A DNA stretch of 64,000 nt from Blasia pusilla (lineage: Eukaryota > Marchantiophyta > Marchantiopsida > Blasiales), in assembly GCA_050084515.1 (NCBI GenBank), contig CM114271.1, positions 22,444,001-22,508,000 of the forward strand, in the 5' to 3' direction. The notes beneath the pieces are model-generated. The model saw nothing but the letters and a program-made list of their open reading frames with translations, was not told the DNA's origin and searched no databases. The number at the start of each line of letters is the position of its first letter. Position 1 is the stretch's first letter. Position numbers and translations under genes: made by a program. Below are positions 35,369 to 48,284 of this stretch, piece after piece.

Positions 35369-38300
35369 TCAGGGCTGCCATGGAGGAGGAGGGGGAGGAG
35401 GGGCGACGTACATGTTGGGGAGGGATGCGAAGAGTGTGTTGCGATCGACTCCGCTCGGAGCGACTTCGGAAAGGGCGATGAGGGCGCCCACGAGGCCGGC
35501 GTTGCCGGATGTGGTGGGTTCAGTGAAAGTGTAGTTGTTGCGTTTGTCGAGAAACTTGTCGTTGGAATCCGGGCCGCCCACCATGGCGCCGATCACGTCG
35601 TAGCGGTTGTTGCTCTTGGAGTCTCTGAATTTGAACCCGCCTGTGCATCCGTAGTTGTTCTTGTCCATGGGAATCGACGCCGCTCTGTGATGCACTTGCT
35701 TGGGGTACTTGTTGCCGAAACCCACCACGTAACTCATTCCCAAGGGATTCTTCCCCAAGATGTAGTCGATCTACAGTCGAACGAATCGGAGACACAATAT
35801 CGTCAGACAAGGAAGGACGGAACTACATGTGCAGCGCATTGACAGAAGTAGATTAGACGGTGATAGAAATCTTGTCAAGAGTTTGTAACGATCATACATA
35901 CGGGCACGGGTAGGATTCTTCCGAGGGCTGTAGTCGATCTACAGTCGAATCAGAGCAGCATCTCGTTGGACACTGAAGGAGGGAACTAGATAGATGTACA
36001 GAGAATTGGCAGAAGTAGATTAGACGGTGATGGAAATCTATGTCCAGTGTTTATAAAGATCGTGAGCCAGTAAAGGAATCTTCCCCAGGACGTAGATGGT
36101 CTACGATTTACTCAAAGGTTTCGTCTATCTACGATCGAATCAGAGCAACGTCTCGTTAGACCATGAAGGAGGGAATCGATATACTGAGAGCATTGGCAGA
36201 AGTAGATTAGACTGTGATGGAATTCTTGTCAAGGGTTTGTAAAGTTCATGGACCTGAATAGGCTTATTCCCCAGCATGTAGTTGATCCACAGTCGAATCG
36301 AAGAGACATCTTGTTAGATTGTGCAGGATGGAACTAAGTGTGCAGAGTTGGGAGTGTATTAAACGGCGATGGAAATCTTGTCCAGTGTTTCTAAGGTTCA
36401 TGGGTCTACAATCGAATCAAATCGACATCTCGTGAGACAGTGCTGGAGGGATCTAAATGTGCAGACTATTGGCAGCAGTGGATTAGACGGTGATCGATCT
36501 CTGAAGGCATGGAATGAATAGAAAACCAACCTGTGAACGAGAGAAGTTCCGTAACACCTCAGAAAGGAACATATTAGGACCACAAAACCATCCGGGTATA
36601 TCTGCAGTGGTGAGATAATCCGCATACAGAGCAGCCATAAACGCTGCATTCGCCGCGTACTGAAGAGGTGCAGGTCTTCCATGGTTGAACAGCGTCAATC
36701 CCCCTGTTCCACGCGTGAGAGGTAAGCATAAATAAACACCAAAACCCCACCCCAATTCACCGCTCAGATGAGCCACAACTATGCACCGCGGATGACTAAT
36801 CATTTTCATGAAATCCGAAGACTGAAAACATTCCCGCAGATCTAGGGCTCACTAGCCTTCGCGCAATGGAGAGCATATATTCCCAAACGCAGCATTAGAA
36901 GCACTCGTGAGAGTGCTGATAGCAAGCAGAATACCTTTCGTCCTTTTGAATGCTTTGAACTGAGGTAGATAAGAGCACATCACGACATTGGTCTGATTGT
37001 TGTATTGTCGCAGAAGCTCCTCATACGGATATGGTTGCCCTTGCATGAGTCTGAGCCGCGTTAGGAGCATCTGAAAGGCCACACAACCACCGGAGTCAGC
37101 TGCAAATACCCCCTGAACACGATTTCACAAACTTTCAGAGGCAGCCTTGCGACCATATTCCACACCTCACACCCTGTTTGCCATTGCTGGCAATGGCAAG
37201 GCCGAGAAGTGGAGGACGTTATTCTACATAAGGGAGACATTAACGTAGTGTGAATGTGTGCCAAGAGAGTAGTACAGGTCCATGCTTCTAGAGGACAACC
37301 AAGAAGCTACACAATCGTCGTGACCTGGATTAGTGAATAGAGGCTGCGTTGGTTCACTGGTGTTTGAGGCTGTGGTGGAGAATTAAGTTGGATAAGTAGT
37401 ATCTGAGAGGAAGGGCGACTCTTGTTAATTGTGAGTGCTTCAATAACAGAGTGCCAAGCTCGTGCTTCCATATGTTAGTCAGCGCACGAACTCATCACAA
37501 CAGAACTTTCTTAACCTGAAGTGGGACCCCAAAGACCAGTGGGGCAGAGATGGGCAGCGAATCCAGACTATTGAACGTGACGACACGCTCTCCAGGAATT
37601 GTTGCTCTTTTGGCTGCAACTTTCTTGCAACTCAGCTGGAATTGTCTGAAAGTTCCATACCCATCGCCAGCCAATTTTGGTTCGAGTACCCTTCCTACTT
37701 TCTATACTTCGAAGCATCAGCCACACCCATAACTTTAGTCAGGATCACCGTGCAGGAATCTCTCGTGACAAACAGCTCTCGAGGACTTCTTGTTGCTGCT
37801 CTTTCAGCTAACACTTTCTTACAACTAGGCAAGAATTGATTGAAAGTTGCATCCCCATCGCTAGCTAAAGCAGGATTTTCGTTTGAGTACTTTCTATATT
37901 TCGAGGTATCATGAGCCCCTGCCCTGAACTGTAGTCAGCATCCCCGAGAAGAAATCCCTACGATAGCACCTGCGATCTGCTGGGTCAGGGTGCACAATTC
38001 GGAGGATTTGCTCATAAAGTAGTTCATGTCATAGACTTTAGATGTAGGCCTCATGCCTCCGAATGTCGGTGCCAGTGATCTCCACAGGTGAGGAAGCAAG
38101 AAACAGAAAGAAAGTAGAACATGACATGTGGAAAACTCTCTCATGGTGTAATAACTTCCATTCAAAGGAGCAAATAGACACACACTCTTTTCCCATTCAG
38201 CTGCGTCTCTCGCACTACTGCATTCAGTAGAACATAACTTGTTCACGATCTGGGCCATTGAACGAGTACCCTGATACTTCTCTCATAGAGCGTGAGTGCC

Positions 38301-41196
38301 GACCATTCAGAGAGCTGGTGGTGAGCTTCCAAGTATGAACCGAGAACAGCTTCTTTACAACACCATCACTACCACTGCACTTGCTGACCAGTGAATCCAG
38401 CCTCCCGAAAATGATGAATAGCTCTGGTGTGAGAGATACATATTCTCTCTTTACAGAGGGAGAGAAGAGAGAGGGAGAAGATAGAGAGAATGCATGAACG
38501 GATAGATTTTTTGTCCAGAGAGAGTGTGCGTGGATGCATATTTTCTCTCTACAGAAGGAGAGGAGATAGAGAAGGAATGAAGAGGTTTATTGTCCATAAA
38601 CTCTACTCATTTAGTAGTGCCTGTCCTAGCCTTGCCACCCTAGACCCTGGTTGGACGGTGCTTGAGACCTGGATGGGTGTAGAGAGAGGAAAAAGTGGAG
38701 AAGGTACCATATCCGAGGAGGGAGACACTGTCATATAGTAAGGGTGCTGACCATACAACGTGTTGGTGCGGAGCTTCCAAGTGTCAAACAGGAAGCTCTT
38801 CACCACACCATCCACTTCACCCGATTGGGATCCCCAATAAACATTACGTACCAGTGGAGCAGCTTTGGGCGATGAATCTAGGCTACTGAATGTGTTGAAC
38901 AATTCTGGTGTTACCAGCTTAGCAATATCAGCATATGCTCTTGCTCTGTGTGTCACGAATTTTGTGCAGGAGACCAAGTAGAGACTAGAGGTTTCATTCA
39001 TCCCCATCATCACACACAAGGCGCAAGAGTTTCATTGTGTTCCCATCGTGCTTTCCTTATGATTCGAGGAGTTGAGGAGAGAGAGAGACTGTACTCATTA
39101 AGTAGTGCCTGTCGTAGCCTTGCGACCGAGAGAGAGACTGTACTCATTAAGTAGTGCCTGTCGTAGCCTTGCGACCATAGACCCCGCGCCCTGGTTGGAC
39201 GGTGCTTGGACCGAGAGAGAGAGAGAATGAATGAATGAATGAATAGATTTATTGACTTAGTTTTGACACTTAACAACAAATTTGGAGAGAGAGCAAGCAC
39301 CAGCGAGGGCCTAAGGGGTCCTCAGAGCCAGGTGAGTGTCCCTGGTCTTCACACAACTATAAGAGAGAGAGAGAGCGAGGCTGCATACCTGGGCACCCAG
39401 AAGTTTGTTGTCCCAACTGAGGACGCCATAGTAGGGCCATCCGCCACTCGCCCCGGCATTCAGCGCTAGCCGTTGATTGGTAACTCTTGCGAGATACGTC
39501 AGGTTTCCAGTTGCGAAGTACAGCCACGACCCAGCCCACAGGAATTCATCCCAATAGCCTGTCGAATTGTAGAAAGCCGCCGAGTCTTTGACAGAATTCG
39601 AGTAGCGATTTCTCTTGCCCAAGTCCTGCGAGAATCGGTATAGCGACCCCGAAGCGTTCACGAGTTTCGTAGAGTAGGCGTTATCGTCCTTGAAGACTAT
39701 GGAGGCCGCAGCCAAAGCCGCTGCCATCTCTGCGCTCAAATCAGACCCAGTAGTCACAGAGAACGCAGGCCGTTTGTAGTCCATCTTCTCGGGCCTCTCC
39801 CAGCAGTGATGGTCATTGGGAGAAGTCGGAGTAGGTAATGTCCCTTGCCCAACCTTCACACACGAAACCAACGGGTTAGAATTACTGCGCGACTGCATGA
39901 TTCGGCTTCCAATTCAGAAGCAATCCTTTCGTCTCCTTCCAATTCGCGAGCTTCAGCTCATCGCTCAGTTCCGCGGACGCGACAGAAACGCTTTTGGCAA
40001 CTACCGGCAACGACTACGCTGTCCAGAGCGAGCAGTGATGGGAGTTTGCTCCAGAGCAGAGCAGAGCAAACTTCACGGCAATCACAGGGTAAGGAATCCA
40101 AACATCTACCTGCGCGAATATGTATGCCACATCTGTGGTGTTCACTGTGTAGTTGAAAGTCTTCAGCAGATAATCCGTGCCCCATTTGATGATTTCTCTG
40201 ACATGTTCGTATTCTTTAGCCGCTTGATACTTCGCTTTGTACTCTATGACGCTCCAACTGAGCAGCGTGAGGGTGTAGGCGGTGGGGAACGTGAACTTGA
40301 TGTTGTCCCCAGCATCATAGTAACCTCCCACCAGGTCGTGAGTGGGTCCCCCGGGACCGGAGACATCGCTGCCATCCTTTAAGCCCGAGTCACCTCTCCA
40401 TGAAATGTTGTTGTTCTTCGGTAGCTTTCCGGCTGAGACCAAACATAGACGAGTCGCGGAAATCAGTGGGTGGGGGTGGGGGTGGGGATGGGGGGAAGGA
40501 AAGCGATTTGGAACAACGATTCTCCGGATAAACACTATGACAAGAAATTGCGAAGGAAAAACGGAAGCACTTGAGAGTGTGCGCTGAGACGACTGTTGGA
40601 TGTTCGTTTCTTTCCTACGAATCTTGCGAAGTGGGCTACCAATCATGGGATGGGCTGAAGAAGCCATACGAAGAATCAGATCGTCGCCAGAAAAGCACGA
40701 CGAACGTGAGATGCTACGTTGACTTTACAGCCGCGCCAATTGATGGGGGAATTCAGTGCGAGCACTGCGGGAAAGTTCGACCGACTAACTGAAAATCGAG
40801 AGAGAGAGAGAGAGACGATGAGGAAGTCCGGGACGTACACTTTTGGGCGTCGAAGAAACGAAGAGCTTTGTGTAATGCCTGAGTGTAATTGTCAACGATC
40901 GGACCACCGCCGTGATGCTTCGGCAGAGTCTTGACGAGGAGAACTGTGAGGCCGGCAATGAATCCGCAAAATACGAAAATAACCGTGATGGTACAGCACG
41001 CGCGCCGACTAAGAATCATGCATCCTAGATCTATCCCCTTCTTCTTCTTCGGCTCTCCTCTCCCCAGCAGCCAACTTTGCTGCGTTTCTTCCAAAGCCCT
41101 TACGGAGGCCTGGTCGACGTCCGCATTGCTCCGGTCATCGCCGTCGGAGCCGGATCCATCGACCTTGTCCGACGACCCTCCCCACTTGTTGTACAT
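35369..41196 (-). CDS. KOR1: Membrane-anchored endo-1,4-beta-glucanase, GH9 class A, KORRIGAN type
   Basis: Six exons read on the minus strand: 41196-40839, 40432-40110, 39853-39389, 37070-36935, 36703-36531, 35770-35369. All junctions have GT-AG sites and phases agree, giving 618 aa, close to Arabidopsis KOR1 (about 621). The cytosolic N-terminus has a dileucine in ETQQSWLLG (about residues 43-44) and a KKKK stretch. The membrane anchor is at about 66-88, so it is a type II protein. The GH9 domain follows with [10 protein letters not shown] (catalytic Asp about 159/162), the HHR signature near 512-514 and the catalytic Glu in YTFTEPT near 568. It ends in the Pro-rich tail [18 protein letters not shown] acts with cellulose synthase at the plasma membrane and in Golgi compartments, cutting amorphous glucan. 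Start chosen because MYNKWGG aligns with the known family start. Intron 3 (2.3 kb) and intron 5 (0.76 kb) carry repeats. Confidence 0.95.
35771..36530. repeat. Tandem repeat of about 150 bp in KORRIGAN intron 5, with copied splice-acceptor region
   Basis: The sequence around the intron/exon-6 junction (TAGTCGATCTACAGTCGAA) recurs near 35929, in weaker form near 36083/36121 and 36277, and near 36412. Each copy is followed by matching text such as AGTAGATTAGACGGTGAT and GAAATCTTGTC. So intron 5 is made of about five diverged units, each carrying a partial copy of the real acceptor and, in part, the exon start. Confidence 0.8.
37071..39388. repeat. Repeats and coding-like fragments in KORRIGAN intron 3
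   Basis: Three kinds of repetition: an approximately 100-bp direct repeat at 37579-37680 and 37764-37865 (CTTTCTTGCAACT / CTTTCTTACAACT); a 48-bp tandem pair at about 39079-39126 and 39128-39175 (GTACTCATTAAGTAGTGCCT) with a diverged third copy near 38605; and two diverged minus-strand coding-like copies at about 38.28-38.42 and 38.74-38.92 kb sharing ELF, DGVVK and TWKL words. GA-rich tracts lie at 38.45-38.58 and 39.06-39.38 kb. Confidence 0.7.
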
Positions 41197-42600
41197 GGCT
41201 GGAAGCTGCTACTACTAGATCACCACGGACGCTCGAGAAGCTGAAGCTCCCGGGAAGCTCTTCAATGTAGGACGAGGGATCCCTGCACGTCGTGGGCGGC
41301 ACAATCTTCGGCCAGTCCGCGATTTTGCAGCATGCTGCAAAAACAGGGAAAACGCGCCACAGACGTCAAGCTGTCGAGGAAGGATGGGCGCTCTCCCGCA
41401 GAATTGGTCTCTGGCACGAGCTGATCATGGTACACAGCTTGAAGGAAGAAATTCCGCGAGGAGAGAATTCTCTTGGCGAAAGAGTCCCCCGTATCTTCTC
41501 TCGTCGAATTGAACCTGCGCAATTCCCTGACGTGGTCCTCGGCAATCGAAGGTGCCCGATCGTGCTCGACCACACGCGCCTTCGGCCTACTTCTCGAATC
41601 ACCTGGACCATAGACATACCGGCTCAGCGATCGCCCAGACGCAAAGGCACAGAATTATGACGAAAGAAACCACCCCCGACCTCCCAGCTAACCAGACGAA
41701 ATCTACCACCACCACCTCCACAACAACAACTTCAACGTACAAAACGCAACTCATTCCGCACACACAGTATTGTTTGAGTCAACGCACTTCCAGCAACAGA
41801 TTCGCCGCAGTCCAGAGGACGCGCGCAACACAATTGCCTCGGGCTTCGAAACTCACCGCTCTCGCCGCCCGATCCGCATCGCCCTCGCAAATACAACAAC
41901 AAATCACGATCTGCAGCAGCTACCACTTCCACTTCTTCTTCTTCCCCCTTCTCAAGCTTCCTCACGACTCAAGAAGCACCGCTCCGGATGTAGTAATCTC
42001 ACCCCGAAGAGCGAGGGATCATCTCCGAGTCTCGCATTCATTATTCATTGCCGCTGGGAAGTGGGAAGAACCGCACGGAATCGCGGGTCCAAGAGACGAA
42101 CGAAACACCGCAGCGATGGAAGGGAGGGGAGAGGAAGGACGGAAGGATGGAAGGAATTACTACGGAACAGAATACCGCGGAGCAACGGGAAAGTCACGGT
42201 TCCCGGCGCCGCTTTGGCGGGCCCGAGTTCGACTCGTTTTTTTCGCATACGAACTTTTTTTGCATGCGCTCGTCCTCCTCCGCATGTTTCTCTTTTCTTT
42301 CCCTCCGTCCGCTTTTTCTTTCCTTTTCATTATTGCCCGTCTCTCCCCGTCGTCCCACCATACGTGCCGTCCGATATCAGATCCGACGCCTGTCCACGTG
42401 CCACACCGCTGCCCCCACTTCAGGGCCACCCGGTGGCTCCGAGTAACATTGGACTTACTCTCATTGGGGATCGTCCAGCTGTGAGATGGAGCTCCTATCT
42501 TGACTCAATCGGACGGTGTAGAGTCTCCGATACGTGACCGGAGTTACTGATCTCGTCTGAGTAAAACTTTGCGTCAAAGCCGGTTAACCCCTAGTAGGGA
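41197..42600. promoter_or_regulatory. Upstream region of KORRIGAN, GC-richer
   Basis: This region precedes the KORRIGAN start codon on the minus strand and should hold its 5' UTR and promoter. It is clearly GC-richer than the DNA beyond 42.9 kb and contains CT/GA tracts. Open frames here are long only because of low stop density in GC-rich DNA. I could not assign a TATA box or a leader intron. Confidence 0.4.
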
Positions 42601-45023
42601 ATATCGGAACAACTCTCCGTGGAACTCGACCCGTTATTGTCGGGATCTTGACTTTGAAGCTCTGTGTCCCGTGACTTTGGGAGTCTGGGACCCGCCTCCG
42701 AGCTGGTGTGCTCCACTCCGACCGGCCATCTAAGGACCGCGGAGTTCTTAGCTTCACAACGTTCCTCTTGGAACGCCAGGAAAGATCTAGTTTAGAATCG
42801 CCCTAAATAGATTTAGGTTATCGCTTCTTTCGGTTCTTTATCTGCCCCAGTTGAGATTGCCTCCACCAGCGTTTATCGCGGGTTTTATGACTAGTAATAT
42901 TTTTCCCCGTGCGATGCATACGTGAATAAATTTTAATTTTTTATTTATTAATTATGGAAATTTTAATTTATCCCTTTTTCAATTCCTATATTTAAAAAAG
43001 TAAAAGAAAATAATTTATTTGATGGTTTTTCCTCCAAATAGGTATTAAATTTTTCTCCCAATCTAACTTGAAAATTTAAATAATATAGAAATATTATGTC
43101 TTCCATTATTTTGAAGAATAATTCTTGTCCCATTTGTGTCCTATCATCTTTCTCGATTTTCCCTCAAAACTAAACTTTAAATTATTTTTTGTCATAATTT
43201 CGTTGGCATGAGAATTGAGAAAAGAATTTTAAATTTTCAAATGAAAAAATACAATAAAAATGAAAGAAACTTTAGAAGATTTCATGGGAAAGATGTTTGA
43301 GTTTGAATATATTATTATTATTTAAATATTATTTAAAATAACCTAATTATTAAAACCTTACCATTCTTGTTTTTTGTTTTGTATAATATAAATATTTCAA
43401 AAAAATCATGAATTGGGAACATGGAAAAATCTTATAGGTGTCATTCATTCATTGGTCTTCAAAGCGAACTAATGCCTTCAATAGTATGATATGATGTATT
43501 CCTTATGCCAAAGATATTAGATTTGTTAGATTTTGGGGGTTTTTCCCCTTATTCTCGGTCGAGTATGGTAAGGAGTTTACTCTCTAAATCCTAAGCGTGA
43601 GATCATGGTCGTGATGCATCTTTCATATTGGTAAGAGTAATGTTCAACTATTTGACATTTCTTCGACAAAAGTTTTGGGCACTAGAAATCCAAGGGTCCT
43701 TTTAAGAGTTGATTCCACGGACAGCTCTTATGGTCGTGGGGTGTAATTGTGAGGCATTTTTACATCAAGAGATATTGTTTGTTAGATTAATAATATGGGC
43801 TATTAGGGTGGATATTTTTGGGCCTCCTTACGTTCACGGAAATATAGCATGCATGAAATTAGAATATGATCCCATCTATAATATCATTAGAGAGTGCTAT
43901 TTCATTTCCTTAAATTCTTTTCTTTGGCACTTAGCATTCTCAACCAATAGAATCGTTCAAGATTGATTAAAAACATTATTTGACCATTTTGAAAATTATT
44001 TATCATTTTTGAAAATAATTTAAACCTCTACTACTAATAAGAACACCATTGCTATTCACAAGCATGGTATCTTCTTTTGATTGCCTAACCCTTTTGCAAC
44101 AACTCACAAAACTATTTGAATATTTGTGTGATGAAAAGAAATTCACATGCCGATAATAAATTACTATTTTAAAAAAAGTCTTCTTACCTCCTACTTATAG
44201 TAACCCCATCACACGATACTAGCATGGAAAAAATTTAGGGACTCCCTCATATTTCGTTCGGATTTGGGATCCCATGGGCATTTACATTTCCTACATGTGC
44301 TTCCCCTAAATTCTCCTTAATACATTACCTTAACTTAGTCCAGAATGCGAGTTTCTCCTTAATACATTACCTTAATTTAGTCCAGAATGATTTCCACCAT
44401 TCCAATCATCTAGAGCAAGTCCCCATGGAACAAATTTTGGATAGCATGGTCCTTATCTTGGTCATAATGATTTATATTAAAGAACTAAAGTTTGATATTT
44501 GGTCTCTTCAAGCCGAAAAATAAAAGGGTCTTTTGGACGTGGAAATCCTCGCGACCCCGAGCAGCCAACATTTTTCGAATATATTTTATGCGCCTCGTAG
44601 TTTTGGTGGGAACCCATACTTATAATGGGTTCTTTCAGCCTCTAATGTTCTCTCCCATACACACGCAAAAATCCACAACCATCCAAACCGGACGTCCGTC
44701 CGTCCGTCCACACGGGTACTTAACGCGTGCACAGGGAGTCATTTCCTTGAGGTTCACACTTCAACATGCTCTTGGGTTGAAGCCTCCCTAGTGTACAGAC
44801 AGTTCACACCTGCCCAGAAATAAACCGTTGGATAGTTTTGAGGTACTCGACAAACCCCACTATACTAACTAAAAAAATCCCTTCCCAATGGGCCTCGCAA
44901 TGGTGGTTTATGTGCAAACCATAAACCACCGTAGGTCGTGTTTGTTTGGTGAGAAATATTCGGTAATTGTTTGGTGGGAAATATTCCGAATGGGTTCGGA
45001 AAACTTTGTTTTTTCCCTTGGCT
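42600..45023. other. AT-rich intergenic DNA
   Basis: No coding region recognised. A 37-bp direct duplication (TTCTCCTTAATACATTACCT...) lies at about 44312-44348 and 44353-44389. CGTCCGTCCGTCC occurs at 44694-44706. Confidence 0.5.
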
Positions 45024-45209
45024 GGAGAGGATGGTGTAGTTACTACCAATTATCCATACAGTGGAACTTTCCGTCCTACTGCTTAGGACATAAGAACATG
45101 GGGCAGGAGGCTGTCCCTCTGAAATTCCCTGGCCCATGTTCTTATGTCCGAAGCAGCAGGACGGAAAGTTCCACTGTATGGATAACTGGTAGTAACTATA
45201 CTATCCTCC
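45024..45209. repeat. Long hairpin / foldback, arms about 78 bp
   Basis: The left arm 45024-45102 and right arm 45133-45209 are inverted copies with about ten differences, sharing CCATACAGTGGAACTTTCCG in perfect form and TAAGAACATGGG next to the loop. The 30-bp loop is 45103-45132. It may be a small foldback transposon or MITE. If transcribed it would form a stable stem. Confidence 0.9.
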
Positions 45210-48000
45210 TCTGTGCGAGACTAGCGCACGGGCGGGTCTGTAATGCTCTGCCAGATGGCAGAAGGAAGGACGACGAACGCAGTTGACCGACGTGTGTGGT
45301 CGCCGTGTCGTGCTTACAGAACGACACGGGCCCACGGCCTTAGCGACGCTTCCGATCCCTGACTCGGACAGGGCCTCTGCAACTTCACCGACGGTTCCGT
45401 ATCGCCTACAGCAGGGCGTCGCCGTCGCCGTCCACCGTCACCCCGACCTCGCCTCCGGGGCCTTTTCATAGCAAACGTTGACGGCGTCACGGCGCCGTCG
45501 ACGGGATACCCACCGGCCCACCACATACCACCAATCAACTGCACCGTGGACTTTCGGATCCTTCTTACCTACCGTTTAGTTTAGGCTGTTTATCATCGAT
45601 ATTTCAAGAGGGTTATTCGATTTGGTTTCTTAATGTTCGATTTGAATTATTAGGTGTGTTTGTGTGAGTTTTTTTATTTTATTTCAGTCATCTGAATTTT
45701 AGATGAGTCAGATAACATAAGTGGATGCAGGGTAATTTAAATTATTTATTATATTTACTTATGAATTGATTAATTTTTTAAAAATTTAATTGATTTTTCA
45801 AATAAAATTTTATCAATAGTGCTAGTTGATAAATCGAATGATCCTATTTATTGAGAGGCCCAAGTGTCCAAAAGAGTGTTTTAAAATTAAGAAGGCACTC
45901 TCCAATAGTAACATTTTTACTTGTCAAATTTCTTAAAGATATCTCTCTCCTTCTTCAAGGTTGAGTATGGTTAGAGTTTCAAGATTAGCTAGATCACCCC
46001 ACCTTACACTTCCCTAACCTCATTTTTCTGGTTGTCCAATTGTCATGTGTTAATCAAAGAGATATTTGTAAATGAAGAAGTTATCCTCCCATAATAATAT
46101 GGATTAGATTTTTATTATTATATAGAATTTCCTTTATCGTAAGTTTCCTTGTTTGAATCCTTTTCACTTCCTAAATTTTTTTTCCAAATTTAGAAAGAAA
46201 TTCTATGAATTAAAGGTACTTTTCATCATAAAAGAAAATAAAGGTTGAAAATGCAATGAAAACCCATCAAATGTGGACCAATCAAAGAGACTAAGGAGAA
46301 AAAAGGGAAGTGGATGGGAGGGAGTTGTTCCATGGACGATAACCAAGTTTATAACATAAGTTAAGAATGGAATAATTAGGGTGTCAAGCCATAGGTTAAT
46401 ATGATTAGATGTGGCATGTCGTGGCAATATACACATTGTCAAATATAAGTAGTAGAGGCAATGGGGAAGAGGAATAAGATCACACATTATCCTCTTTTTA
46501 TAAAGGATTTATATTGTTTTGTGATACTACCCCTCAATATTTGTGGGATAAGAGCCTCTGCATGTTATTTCTATTAGAGTATTCTAATTCCTCCATTTGA
46601 GGAATAGATTGTCTTATGAAAATGATCCCTTATACTACTTGGAGTGTATCTCCATTATGTTGTAGCATTCCTAAGCTTATGGGATCTTGGCATAACTCGT
46701 TCCATAGGAGACACAACCATACCTTTAAATTTTAAGGAATTTATTTGTAATCATGTTTCCACATCCCTAGTTGATATTGATTCAAATATTGGGATATATA
46801 GTTGTCAATGGATAATCTCATTTGAGTACGCGGTTTTCTTTCCTTTTTTTCCTGTAATCATTGGCACGTCGATACCACATAAGGATTCCTTTTCTATTCA
46901 TACTTGGATAGGCTGTAGTTTTGGACCTAATTGATAACTTAAATCCACCTATTTGTTATTTTGATGTATTTCCCAACCCTTATATGTCTTACTACCTATT
47001 TTAGATGGATTCTTGATTTATTGAATGATTTCAAGAATGTAGAAATGAAAAGTATGACTTGTTTGAAATAAATTTCCTCTCTATGTTAGGATTACAAATC
47101 ATCTTTACTACATTATATATTTTACATTGGGAATGACGTTCAATCAGTTGAGTTGGACTCGATTGGACCCATGTATGTTGAGTCATCCACTAATTAAAAG
47201 GATTGAGATGTGAGATAAGGTCTTGGGAAAGGCGAAAAGAGGCTACATTATAGGTTTCAAGTAGCTTTTTCATGAGCATCAAGTTTTTGTGGAGGTTTGC
47301 TCTAGACATTTTTCATTATGAAAAAATAACTTTCTTATATATTCATTCCTTGGGGTTTTTTTAGCAAGTCGTATTTTTATCCAAGACCAAATAATCCTTC
47401 CAATTTTTAGTTCAAGCTTGAAATCCAAAGGGTCTCTTTGTTTGATACCTAGTACAATATACTCCATGTTAAAGCACCTTAATGGTTATTTCATGGGAAT
47501 CAAACTTTTGGGCATTTTTTTTAAAATCAGCCCAGAAAAAAATTGATCAACTTTTGCATATGGATTCTAATTTGGTGGGTTCAAATTTTGAGATGCTTAA
47601 TGATGAATTGGTTTTGGAACCACTAACATTTGCAAATCATGTTGATTAAAATTGAGTAGATTTATTTCAAATTACCCTTCCTTCACTCGAAAATTTTGTA
47701 TTCCTTTCTAATACGCCCACACAAATGGGCTTCTGAACTTTTCTCGAGCAAAAGGAAAACTTGAGCCTGAGGCTGATGTCTTGAATTATAGGAGATACTA
47801 TTTTTTAAGTTATTGATTGAAGTTGTTTGAAGGATCTTTCTTTCTCCTATGCCTTACTAATTAAGATAGTGTTGGTGTTATGTTCATTAAAACTTTGAGT
47901 TCTCCTTTGTGGAATTCATATCCACTTCTCAAGCAAGTCACTTTTAACCTCAACCATGGATTTCAATTATTAATTTAAGTATCGTACATCATATTGGCAC
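45210..48000. other. Intergenic DNA
   Basis: GC-rich for the first 350 bp, then strongly AT-rich. I recognise no gene, LTR or RNA. The right part may contain the 5' end of the copia element that becomes readable from about 48.1 kb. Confidence 0.45.
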
Positions 48001-48284
48001 CTTACTAGTACCTCACAAACCCAAAATGGTATTCTAGATGATTGTGTAATTATAAGATTGGGAAAGCATCCCAAAATAAAATTAATTGTATCTTTAGTAT
48101 TAAACTATCCTTGATGAGTTATATGGTATTAGAATTATTGTAGATGATGATGATCTTATTATGATCACATCATGAGGATTAAGCAAACTAGACAAGCCTC
48201 TTGAAATATCCATATGTATTAGGGACACATAGTCAACATTTGAAGAATTGATTCTATTTCAAATCACCGAAGAGATACGAGTAA

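Noticed and set aside
34895-35842. Plus-strand frames over the end of KORRIGAN
   Set aside because: Those past 35369 are antisense shadows of exon 6; the rest is intergenic, low-complexity GGGAGG text.
41552-42537. 310-aa and 255-aa open frames upstream of KORRIGAN
   Set aside because: They overlap each other in different frames in GC-richer DNA, have low-complexity composition, and no family text is recognisable.
45283-45544. GC-rich frames on both strands
   Set aside because: Arg/Gly-rich on both strands, overlapping, with no conserved motif; composition alone explains them.
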